DNA of 8,084 nucleotides. Origin: Kiritimatiellia bacterium. Its GTDB lineage: Bacteria > Verrucomicrobiota > Kiritimatiellia > RFP12 > UBA1067. Made by a program: the position numbers and the translations under genes. The DNA lies in contig JAKSOX010000078.1 in assembly GCA_024405335.1 (NCBI GenBank), forward strand, positions 1 to 8,084, in the 5' to 3' direction. Under the pieces are notes generated by a model, which saw only the letters and a list, made by a program, of their open reading frames with translations, had not been told where the DNA came from and did not search any database. Below, one piece after another: positions 1 to 7,181 of this stretch (position 1 is its first letter; the number at the start of each line of letters is the position of its first letter).

Positions 1-690
1 GTCCTTGTAGAACGGCGAACGCGCGAACGCCTCGGCGCTCTTCGGGCAGTCCGCCGCGTAGCGGGCTTTGCAGACGCGGCGCACGAACGGCTTGTAGCAG
101 CGTGTCAGAATTTCGTCGCGGATCGCCGTGCAGCTTTCCCAGTCTCGAAGACGGAAGAGTTCAAGCGACGTTTCGCGCAACGCGCGCAGACGCAGCAGAG
201 CGTTGGTGCCGGCCGGCGAGCCGTTGATCGCCTCGTCGAAGCCCTTGACGCCCTTCTCCATCACGGCGATCTGCCGGACGAGCGCGTTCGTTTCCGCCGG
301 CTTGCAGCCGAAGGAGAGCCGTTCGCGCAGTTTCGCCGCGCACCCCTTGCGGTCGCCAGAGGCCATCGCGACGCGCGCCTCGGCCGCCGCCCAACGCGCG
401 CGGTCCTTCGGCCAGGTTTTCTTCCCCAGCGCGACCAGTTCGGCGGCGAACGGTTCGTCGCCGTTCACGATCGCGCCGTCCACGGCCTTGTCGAACGCGC
501 GGCGATCGAGCTTGGCGCCTGGCGCGAAATACTCGGCTCGGGCCTGGTCGCGCCAGGCGGCGTAATGCGTGTCGCCCTTGTGCTGGTTGATGCCGTAGAG
601 GAATTCGCCCGTGTAGAGCGGTTCGGTGATTTTGGCGGCGGCGGAAAACGCCACGGCGGCCGCACACGCGAAAACGAAAAGTCTGCTCAT
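1..690 (-). CDS. Secreted protein of unknown function, C-terminus beyond the window
   Basis: The reading frame is open from the ATG at 690-688 to the left edge: 230 residues, no stop, so the gene is cut by the window. I do not recognise a family. Residues 1-19 form a clear Sec signal peptide (MSRLFVFACAAAVAFSAAA, probable cleavage before Lys20). The mature part starts with an aromatic-rich stretch (about 23-55, containing the motif EFLYGINQHKGD). It continues as Ala/Arg/Glu-rich predicted helices (about 65-225), which look like helical hairpins, possibly TPR-like, though I could not align a TPR consensus. Six cysteines (117, 129, 187, 198, 207, 215) would allow disulfides in the periplasm or outside. 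The start is supported by an AAGGAG Shine-Dalgarno at 704-699, 8 bases upstream. The ATG shares one base with the TGA of the preceding GH123-like gene (TGATG), so the two are probably translationally coupled. Function is unknown; the coupling suggests a partner of the GH123-like protein. Confidence 0.85.
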   Translation of the reverse strand, partial: MSRLFVFACAAAVAFSAAAKITEPLYTGEFLYGINQHKGDTHYAAWRDQARAEYFAPGAKLDRRAFDKAVDGAIVNGDEPFAAELVALGKKTWPKDRARWAAAEARVAMASGDRKGCAAKLRERLSFGCKPAETNALVRQIAVMEKGVKGFDEAINGSPAGTNALLRLRALRETSLELFRLRDWESCTAIRDEILTRCYKPFVRRVCKARYAADCPKSAEAFARSPFYKD

Positions 691-2534
691 CACTTCGTCT
701 CCTTCATGAGATCGTTCATCTTGAGCACGTAGTTCACGCATTCCTTGCGAAACGTGTCGGGGTCGCCGCGGTAGCCGTCCCAGTGGGCGACGTAGCCAAG
801 CGCGGCGCGGCCGAGATGGTAGGCCGCGGGCGCCTTGAAGCGGCACTCGAGTGCCTTGAACGCCGTCTGCTTCAGGAGCGTCGCGTAGCGGATGTCGTCC
901 AATCCTTCGCGGACGCCCTCCCAGGCGAGCGTGTCGATCACGTCGTCCGCCGTGGCGTAGACGGCGACGAGTCCGCGCATCTGCGGTTCGAACGGCACGG
1001 CGAAGTCGTTCCAGTTGCTGCGGTACCAGCAGTAGTTCGACGACACGTCGTAGCCGGCTTTCCATGCCATGAGACCGTGGATGCGGCGCATGTAGTCAGG
1101 CGATTCGGGGCCGCAGTGCGGGTTCGCGTACCAGCCGCAGAGGCCCTTCGGGTTCATCTGGTGGAAGAGCCGCACGTTCTCCGCGCGACGTTCCACGGGC
1201 ATGCCGGGCTGGACGAAGAAATCGAGGTCGCACAGGAAGTGGCGATTGTAGAACGTGGTGGCCATGATGTCGAGGCCGGCTTCGTGGGCGGCCCGCCAAA
1301 TGTTGCGCTCGCCCTTCACGGTCCACAACGGTCCCTCGTCCTGTCCGGAACTGAACGCCCGGAAGTCCTCGCCGAACACCTTGCGCGCGGCCTTCATCAG
1401 GGCCGCGTACTTCGCGCGGGCCGTGTCGATCGTGGCCTTGTCCTTTTCGGTCATGGGGATGGACGTCTGCGTCATGCATCCTTCGATGCCGGCGAAGCAC
1501 GGCCCCGCGTCGAGGCCCCACTCCTTGGCGTTCGCCAGCTGCTTCGCGAGCTCCGCCTCGTTCGTGCTCACCCGAGGAAACTCCATCGGGGTCTTCGCGT
1601 TGTGCGCCGCGAGGTTGCGGTTCACCTTCGGAAAGGGCGAGACCGAGCCGTACATGCACAGGTAGTAGCGCTTGTCGGGATTGTAGTCCGTCTTCGGCTC
1701 GGGAAGGTCCAGCGGCAACACCCGCAGGCGCATCGGGATGCGCGCGAGTTCGCCGCGGGCTGACTTCACCGCGATCGTGCCGCGGTAGACGCCGCCCGCC
1801 GCGCCTTTCGGCACGTGGACCGTGGCGAGGATCTGCTTGAACTCGTGCTTGTTCAGCGCGAACGGACGGATCGCGTCCGCGTCGTGGATCATGTGCGGAC
1901 AGAGCGCCTGTCCGTCGATCCGGTAATCCGTGACCTCGAAGCGCGCGCTCATCCACTGCCAATAGCCCGTGTTCACGCCGGGCGTGTCGTAGCGCACGTA
2001 GTAGTCCTTCTTCTCGTCGTCCACGCGGATGAGGTTTTCGTCGTGCAGAAGAAGTTCGGGCACGGCCTGCGGATGGTCGTTGTCGTGGAAATACCCGTAC
2101 CACGCGCTGCCGCCCTGGTACCAGATTTTCACCACGGCGAAATCGACCGCGGACGCGGGAATCGCGCCGTGCTTGCCCACGAGGTCGGAAGCGACGATTT
2201 CCACCTTGTCTTCGTCCTGGTACGGGAAAAACTGGACGGAGGCCGGCTCGTACTCGTCGCGCGCGGCCACCCACGACACGGTGCCGAACGGACGTCCGTC
2301 CACGGGATACGTGCCGGAGAGGCGCTTCGTCGCGCCCATGGCGGGCACCACGTAGTACGCGAGTTTCGCGTCTTGCCGCTTCGCCGCCGCGGCGTCTTTC
2401 GCCACCTGCTCGACGTTCTCCCGCTCCTGCACGGGATCGAGCTTGTACCGCTGGCGGAACGTCGCCGGGGACTCCGCCCCGGCGAAAGCGCTCGCGCATG
2501 CGCATGCGGCAATCGCCGCCATCATCGATTTCAC
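690..2534 (-). CDS. Secreted GH123/DUF4091-like glycoside hydrolase-type protein (GTG start)
   Basis: A 614-residue protein resembling the GH123/DUF4091 group; characterised GH123 members are beta-N-acetylgalactosaminidases. Residues 1-18 are a Sec signal peptide ending SAFA, so the protein should be exported. The N-terminal beta-sandwich part has two family-like signatures: RDEYEPASVQFFP (about 92-104) and VPKGAAGGVYRGTI (241-254), followed by a strand ending LPLDLPEP that leads into the central barrel. An adjacent Asp-Glu pair, D399-E400 in SGQDEGPLW, sits where GH123 enzymes carry the oxazoline-stabilising Asp and the general-acid Glu. Near the C-terminus DTLAWEGVREGLDDIRYATL (about 534-553) matches the segment typical of DUF4091/GH123 proteins. 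The GTG at 2534-2532 is preferred because an AAGGGGTGA Shine-Dalgarno lies 7 bases upstream and it leaves a clean signal peptide. The upstream ATG (2603) would add 23 charged residues, and the ATGs at 2525/2522 are too far from the ribosome site. The substrate cannot be read from sequence; a non-enzymatic carbohydrate-binding role is possible. Confidence 0.88.
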   Translation of the reverse strand: MKSMMAAIAACACASAFAGAESPATFRQRYKLDPVQERENVEQVAKDAAAAKRQDAKLAYYVVPAMGATKRLSGTYPVDGRPFGTVSWVAARDEYEPASVQFFPYQDEDKVEIVASDLVGKHGAIPASAVDFAVVKIWYQGGSAWYGYFHDNDHPQAVPELLLHDENLIRVDDEKKDYYVRYDTPGVNTGYWQWMSARFEVTDYRIDGQALCPHMIHDADAIRPFALNKHEFKQILATVHVPKGAAGGVYRGTIAVKSARGELARIPMRLRVLPLDLPEPKTDYNPDKRYYLCMYGSVSPFPKVNRNLAAHNAKTPMEFPRVSTNEAELAKQLANAKEWGLDAGPCFAGIEGCMTQTSIPMTEKDKATIDTARAKYAALMKAARKVFGEDFRAFSSGQDEGPLWTVKGERNIWRAAHEAGLDIMATTFYNRHFLCDLDFFVQPGMPVERRAENVRLFHQMNPKGLCGWYANPHCGPESPDYMRRIHGLMAWKAGYDVSSNYCWYRSNWNDFAVPFEPQMRGLVAVYATADDVIDTLAWEGVREGLDDIRYATLLKQTAFKALECRFKAPAAYHLGRAALGYVAHWDGYRGDPDTFRKECVNYVLKMNDLMKETK

Positions 2535-2637
2535 GTTCACTTCACCCCTTTTCGCGCGCGACCGATCTCGGCCGCCCTTTAAAAACAATGCCCCGTCCGC
2601 CAAAACCGTTCACGTTTCCTAACGAATCCACCACGGC
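2535..2637 (-). promoter_or_regulatory. Gap between DUF3857 and GH123-like genes, weak candidate promoter
   Basis: This 103-base stretch is the only real gap in the minus-strand cluster. It holds an AT-rich island in otherwise G+C-rich DNA: TTGTTTTTAAAGG on the minus strand around 2590-2577. A TTTAAA at 2583-2578 matches the -10 consensus at four of six positions and would start transcription near 2571, giving a leader of about 37 bases with a good ribosome site. No convincing -35 box is present at the right distance. I see no terminator: the imperfect palindrome at 2560-2573 has too small a loop and no T-run after it. The left two genes may therefore be read through from the upstream operon, have their own weak promoter, or both. 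Confidence 0.25.
2542..2550 (-). promoter_or_regulatory. Shine-Dalgarno fixing the GTG start of the GH123-like gene
   Basis: AAGGGGTGA on the minus strand (2550-2542) closely matches the anti-Shine-Dalgarno complement AAGGAGGTGA and lies 7 bases before the GTG at 2534. No comparable site precedes the ATG at 2603. Confidence 0.6.
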
Positions 2638-5600
2638 TCAAGGCGCGTTGGGCGCATTCTTGCGCACCACGACCGTCCGCCCGGACGACGAAGCGACGCG
2701 CCGGTTCCAGTTGCGCAGCAACGCCGCGAATTCCGGCGGCAGAACCAGGTCCGCGGCGCGGCGCCGGGTGCGCGTCAGGGTGACGCACAGGCGACCGTCG
2801 TCGCCGACGGCCGACGACACGTCGAATTCGCATTCGGCGGTTTCTTCGCCGGGCAGTTTCAGCGACCACGCCTCCGGAATCGCCTCCGGCTCCGTGTATC
2901 CGTCGGGGAACACGATCCGGAAAACGGAGCGCGTCTTTCCGGTGGACGCCAGGCCGATGGGAGTCTGGCGGGTTTGCTCGTCGGCGGTGAAAAAGCCCGT
3001 CTTGAACGCGGCCAGCTCCACGGACATCGCCCCGTCCTGCAGGGTGGCGAAGCCGGGCACGTGCGCTTCGTAGCGCCGCGCGAAGGGGTAGCCGGCCAAT
3101 TCGGTCTCCAGCTCGCGCGTCGCCTCGGCGTTCTCGGCCAACTCGCCCAGGATCGCGCGGAAATGCCGTGCGCGCGCTTCCGGCAGCATCTCGGCGTAGA
3201 GTTTCCGCCTGGCGCCCACGGCCACGCCCCAGACGCGGTTTTCGACGATGAAATCGGCATCGCCGTTTTCGCGCAGCAGAATGGTCTGGCGGGATTCCGA
3301 ATCGGGCGCGTCCGACTCGGGGAGCGTTTCGAACGTCCCCGACGCCGGCAGGAAAGCCGTTTCGCCAGGATAGTCGCGCACGCCCAGCGGCGTGTATTCG
3401 TTTTCGCAGTCGAGCCAATAGGTGCGCACCGTTCCCCATGGCCACCACCAGCCCCCTTCCCGCACGGAAAGCCGGATGACCAGATTGTTGAAATCGTCGA
3501 CTTGCGGAATGCGCCGGTTCAGCGCCCTGAGCGCGGGATCCGTTCCGCGGTCGCCGCCGAGAAGCGCGAATTCCGGATCGAACCCAATTGCCTCCAGCAT
3601 CGCGAAATAGGCGTTGAGCCAATCGTACGCCGTGGCGTAGCCGTCCGCGAGCACGACGTCCGGCGGCGAAAACGAGCGGTCCATGGGCAGGTCTCCGAAG
3701 GACGGCCCGGCGATGCGCACGCGCCTGAAGAGATGGTCGCGCACGGCCTTGATCTTCGCTTCCGCCGAATCGGCGCCGGCCGCCGCCACCAGTTCGCGGG
3801 CCGTTTTGGCGGTTTGCTCCGAACCCGCGTCGCGCGCCGCCTCCAGCGCCCGCGTCAGCGCCTTCCCGAACGGCTCGAAGTCCCCGGCGGAAAAGAGCAC
3901 GGCGTCGCGCCAGAGCAACGACGGCGCGGTGGACGATTCGCGCGGCAGCGGCTTGGGGTTTTCCGCCACGAAACTCCAGTCGTTGGTGAGAACGGGCTCC
4001 AGCCGCCGCTTGCCGAAGGGATTTCCGACCGTGAACGGCGCGCCGTGCACGCGGAGTTCCTTTTTCCCGATGGGCGAAACGTCGTCGAACCGCACCAGAC
4101 TCGTCCACGGCAACGGCGAATTGGTGACGACGCTGCGCACCACCATCCGGATGACGGAACCGATTTCCACGGAAGGCAAATTGACCACGAGCGTCTTGCC
4201 GGCCGGATACCGCGGGGCGGACGCCACCCACCCGGCGTCCATCACGTTCATCTCCTTGGCGGTCGCGCAATGCACGCGCCCGTCGCGGTTGGAGACCGTG
4301 GCGGACAAGATTTCGACGCCGCCCAGAAGCGGATTGAAGGAAAACTTCTTTTCGGCGGCGGAACGCTTCCCCTGCGCGTCGAGCACTTCGACGACCGTCT
4401 CGCGCGTCGTGACGAAGTCGTGCGGCGAAAGGAGCTCGACGTCGGCGCGGTAGAGACGCTCGAACAGATGTTCCGTTTTGCGCGGATCGGGCGGCGCGAA
4501 AAGCGGATGCGCGCGCGTCGCGGTTTCGATTTCCTTTTTGGCGTCGCGCAGTTTGAGGTAGTCCGCGGGCGCGTATTCCAGATCGGCGACCGTCGTCCGG
4601 CACGTGGCGCGAAGCGTGCCGTTGGTGACGGCCAGCGTGCGGACGTGGCGGTATCCGCCCGCCCGGTAGTCGACCTCCGGCGGCAAGGCGAGCGCGTCCC
4701 CCAACGCATCGCCGTCGAACTCGAGCGTCAGCGATTCCGCGACCTCGGCGGTGGTGGAAACCACCAGCGGGAACCGGCGTTCGGCGAGCGCCGTCTTCCC
4801 CGCGAGCAGGAAATTCGCGACGCCGAACTCCGTCGAAAGCAACGGCACGACGAGCGAACGGCGCGTTTCGCCCTTGAGGACCAAATCCGGAACGCGCGCC
4901 GTCAGGGACGCGGTCAGCGGCGCGTCGGTGTTGCGCAAGTCGTCCGGCTTGACGTCGCACGCGAGCACTTCCGCGCCCTCCGCGACGGATTGCAGATTGC
5001 GCTCGAAAAACAGGCGGCGCTGGACCGGCGTCATCTTGAGGAACGCGCCGCGGTAGGCGTTGTCGTTGATGCCGCCGAAACGCAGCGTGGCGGAAATCGT
5101 CGCGGAACCGTCGCGCTGGAGCGTGCCGGAAACGTCCGCCCGCAGCGCGTTGTCGGACGGCGGCGTGATCGGCGAAACCGCTATCCCGCGGCCTTCGGGA
5201 TGCGCCACGAGATAGGACCGGTTCATCAAATAGGCCGGAAGCAGGTCCTTGGTGGACTCCGCCGTGGCGTCCATCAGCTGCCCTTCGCACCAGGTGATCG
5301 CGTGGTTGAAAAACGGCGTCGGCACGTCCTCGTCCAGCTTCGGCCCCACCATGATCAGCACGGGGTACGCCTCGAATCCCGCGATGCGGAAAAGCGACGC
5401 GAGCAGCGCCGCCTTGTCGCGGCAGACGCCGTAGCGGTTGTGGAACGTGATGGAAACGTCGTGGGGGGCGAAACCGGGCGACTCCTCTTCCAGCGTGAGC
5501 CCCATGTAGCGCACTTCCTGCGAAACGAATTTGAAAATCGCGCGGATCTTCGCCGTGCGGTCCGGACAGTCGCGCACGAGCTCCCGCACCTTGTTCGTCA

Positions 5601-6411
5601 TCGCCGCGTCCGTCTTCTCCAAATGCGGCAGGCACAGGTTCCAGTACCAGCGCGACACGGCGGGCCAGTCGGGATTCGTCGACACGATCACCTTCTGCGC
5701 GACGGAGGAAAACGCCGGCATGTTCGGCTCGGGAAACGCCTGCGGCACGCGCGTGGCGACCCATTCGGAACGCGTTCTCCCGTTCGGCAGCGGCCGGTCC
5801 GGCAGGCGCGTCACCGTGTTGGAAAGCGGATGGCGCAATTTCGCGGCGGCGATCGGCAGCCCGGGCGGCGCGTCCACGGCGAACGACGCCGAAAGCACGG
5901 GCTGCGTGGACTCGAGCAGCGCGGACGACGAAAACGCGTTGCGCATCATCGGGCGCGTCGTGCGGCGGCAGGTCGTGAGATGGCGCGTTTCCCCCACGCC
6001 CACGTCGGGCACGCCGCAGGAAAGAACGCGGTCCAGAGGATCGTAGATGTTCATCCCCATGGACGAATTGTCCGTGGCCTCCTTGAGCGTTTTCGCGAAA
6101 TCCACGACGCGCAAAACGCCGTTCGTGCCGACGATTTCGACGGTTTGGATCTCGGCGTCGCCGTAGCGCCGGGACACGCCGAGCGTGACGGTGCGCAGCG
6201 CGCGGCGCCCTTTTTCCGTGAGCGCCATCCGCCATTCGTCGTTCCACTCCGTGAAAGTGCCGTCCGGCTCGTATTGGACGCACGTGCGGTCGGCCAGCGT
6301 CACCACGTCCGCGTCGGGATAGGCGGACGCGGAGATTCCGTCCGTGGACGGAACGGGGGCGCGGTCGGCAACGGGCATGAGCGGCAAAGCCGCCAAAAAC
6401 AATGCGATCAT
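2638..6411 (-). CDS. Tandem DUF3857-transglutaminase protein with degenerate second unit
   Basis: A 1257-residue protein made of two complete DUF3857-transglutaminase-DUF3858-like units, about twice the usual length of such proteins. Unit 1 has a DUF3857-like beta domain (about 25-210), a transglutaminase-like domain (about 255-400) and a DUF3858-like domain (about 420-625). Its catalytic triad is intact: Cys330 in NRYGVCRDKAALL, His370 in FFNHAITW and Asp381 in LMDATAE. Unit 2 repeats the order (about 645-810, 880-1005, 1040-1240). Here the Cys position is occupied by Ala926 or Ala928 in DGYATAYDW, the His by Asn976 in FNNLVIR, and only the Asp (1001, in YWLDCENEY) remains. Bacterial proteins of this type are mostly exported and of unknown function. 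The first 15 residues are hydrophobic but lack a basic n-region, so the export signal is weak. The ATG overlaps the upstream TGA by 4 bases (ATGA), and AAGGA at 6422-6418 lies 6 bases before it, inside the last codons of the SurA-like gene. The fold can bind or process peptides; the substrate is not visible. Confidence 0.92.
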   Translation of the reverse strand: MIALFLAALPLMPVADRAPVPSTDGISASAYPDADVVTLADRTCVQYEPDGTFTEWNDEWRMALTEKGRRALRTVTLGVSRRYGDAEIQTVEIVGTNGVLRVVDFAKTLKEATDNSSMGMNIYDPLDRVLSCGVPDVGVGETRHLTTCRRTTRPMMRNAFSSSALLESTQPVLSASFAVDAPPGLPIAAAKLRHPLSNTVTRLPDRPLPNGRTRSEWVATRVPQAFPEPNMPAFSSVAQKVIVSTNPDWPAVSRWYWNLCLPHLEKTDAAMTNKVRELVRDCPDRTAKIRAIFKFVSQEVRYMGLTLEEESPGFAPHDVSITFHNRYGVCRDKAALLASLFRIAGFEAYPVLIMVGPKLDEDVPTPFFNHAITWCEGQLMDATAESTKDLLPAYLMNRSYLVAHPEGRGIAVSPITPPSDNALRADVSGTLQRDGSATISATLRFGGINDNAYRGAFLKMTPVQRRLFFERNLQSVAEGAEVLACDVKPDDLRNTDAPLTASLTARVPDLVLKGETRRSLVVPLLSTEFGVANFLLAGKTALAERRFPLVVSTTAEVAESLTLEFDGDALGDALALPPEVDYRAGGYRHVRTLAVTNGTLRATCRTTVADLEYAPADYLKLRDAKKEIETATRAHPLFAPPDPRKTEHLFERLYRADVELLSPHDFVTTRETVVEVLDAQGKRSAAEKKFSFNPLLGGVEILSATVSNRDGRVHCATAKEMNVMDAGWVASAPRYPAGKTLVVNLPSVEIGSVIRMVVRSVVTNSPLPWTSLVRFDDVSPIGKKELRVHGAPFTVGNPFGKRRLEPVLTNDWSFVAENPKPLPRESSTAPSLLWRDAVLFSAGDFEPFGKALTRALEAARDAGSEQTAKTARELVAAAGADSAEAKIKAVRDHLFRRVRIAGPSFGDLPMDRSFSPPDVVLADGYATAYDWLNAYFAMLEAIGFDPEFALLGGDRGTDPALRALNRRIPQVDDFNNLVIRLSVREGGWWWPWGTVRTYWLDCENEYTPLGVRDYPGETAFLPASGTFETLPESDAPDSESRQTILLRENGDADFIVENRVWGVAVGARRKLYAEMLPEARARHFRAILGELAENAEATRELETELAGYPFARRYEAHVPGFATLQDGAMSVELAAFKTGFFTADEQTRQTPIGLASTGKTRSVFRIVFPDGYTEPEAIPEAWSLKLPGEETAECEFDVSSAVGDDGRLCVTLTRTRRRAADLVLPPEFAALLRNWNRRVASSSGRTVVVRKNAPNAP

Positions 6412-7181
6412 TTTTTGTCCTTCGTCGGCGGCTCGACGCCTTCCGCCGTTTCGAACTCGGGATGGGCCGGACACCTCACCCCGGCTTTCGGAAAGAGTTC
6501 CCGGAACGTGCGCCGCATCTCGATGGCTTCGCGTTCGGCCAAAAGCATCGCGCGCACGGACGGACGGTCCGTGTGGAAACGCGGCTTCTGCCCCGGCTTG
6601 GTCGTCTTGACGTTGAGGTCCTTCAGCTCCGCGACGCGCGCGTCGACGTCCTGGTCGGTCGCCGAAACCTTGGAGCGGACGTGGTCGCGCACGAAACACG
6701 ACACCATGACGGCGTCGAAGAAATCGCGCCGTTTGACGGCTTCGTCCAACGGGCCTTCCTTGAAGAACTGCTCCGGAGTCATCTTGCGCGAAGCGAGCGC
6801 GCGCGCGATTTCTCCGAACGCCGTCTGCTCGTCCTTCACCGTGGGCTTCACGCCGGCGGAAATGGCGCCGTAGAGCATCACCTCCTTGGCGATCCACGTG
6901 CGCAGCGCCTGCTTCGCGTAATGCGCCAACGCCTCGGCTTCCTTCTCCGGGGCGTACGCCAGATGCTCCGTGCGCTTGGCGTCCGCCAGCAGCGTGGCGC
7001 CGCGCTGGGCGTATTCCCGCTGCGAAAGCACGTGCCCGTTGACGACGGCCACCACGTTCGAACCCAAGGCGTCCGCGCCCGGTTTTGCGTCGGCCGGAGC
7101 GGCCGGACGCCGCGACGCCAGCCAGTAGCCGACGCCGAAAGCGGCCAGCACGGCCGCCGCGATCCACAGCACTTTTTTCAT
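6408..7181 (-). CDS. Membrane-anchored SurA-N-like protein without PPIase domain
   Basis: A 257-residue protein starting with a KK-flanked hydrophobic helix (about 4-22), an inner-membrane anchor or uncleaved signal, followed by a Pro/Ala-rich linker (25-40). Residues about 42-190 resemble the N-terminal chaperone domain of SurA/PrsA/PpiD-type proteins: the opening VVAVVNGHVLSQREY (43-57), a set of amphipathic helices, and the closing KVSATDQDVDARVAELKD (171-188), which corresponds to the segment that leads into the parvulin domain in those families. The parvulin (rotamase) domain itself is absent. Instead there is a short tail with a helix (about 207-230) and a Lys-rich end. A periplasm-facing substrate-binding role without isomerase activity is inferred. 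The gene overlaps the DJ-1 gene by 4 bases at its start (ATGA) and the transglutaminase gene by 4 bases at its end. Its own ribosome site is weak (AAGGG, 14 bases upstream), so translation probably depends on coupling to the DJ-1 gene. Confidence 0.87.
   Translation of the reverse strand: MKKVLWIAAAVLAAFGVGYWLASRRPAAPADAKPGADALGSNVVAVVNGHVLSQREYAQRGATLLADAKRTEHLAYAPEKEAEALAHYAKQALRTWIAKEVMLYGAISAGVKPTVKDEQTAFGEIARALASRKMTPEQFFKEGPLDEAVKRRDFFDAVMVSCFVRDHVRSKVSATDQDVDARVAELKDLNVKTTKPGQKPRFHTDRPSVRAMLLAEREAIEMRRTFRELFPKAGVRCPAHPEFETAEGVEPPTKDKK

Noticed and set aside
783..1763. Plus-strand open frames opposite the GH123-like gene (783-1763, 1815-2582)
   Set aside because: They are rich in Arg, His and Val, have no recognisable motifs and no ribosome sites, and are explained by the codon bias of the opposite gene.
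2560..2573. Imperfect palindrome GACCGATCTCGGCC as a possible terminator
   Set aside because: The loop would be only two to four bases, the stem short, and no T-run follows on either strand.
2579..6283. A 1234-codon open frame on the minus strand in another frame of the DUF3857 gene
   Set aside because: The translation is Arg/Ala-rich without motifs, whereas the overlapping frame carries recognisable DUF3857 and transglutaminase motifs.
6795..6808. Alternating GC run (possible Z-DNA or simple repeat)
   Set aside because: It encodes the ordinary IARALA helix of the SurA-like protein and is a by-product of G+C-rich codons.
2974..6873. A 1299-codon open frame on the plus strand opposite the DUF3857 gene
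   Set aside because: Its product is dominated by Arg, Gly, Val, His and Ala with no domain pattern, and it lacks a ribosome site. It is the complement frame of a G+C-rich gene in which stops are rare.
2638..7167. A longer version of the DUF3857 protein starting at 7167
   Set aside because: The extra 252 residues are an Arg/Gly-rich shadow of the SurA-like gene. The ATG at 6411 has AAGGA at the right distance and a classic ATGA overlap.
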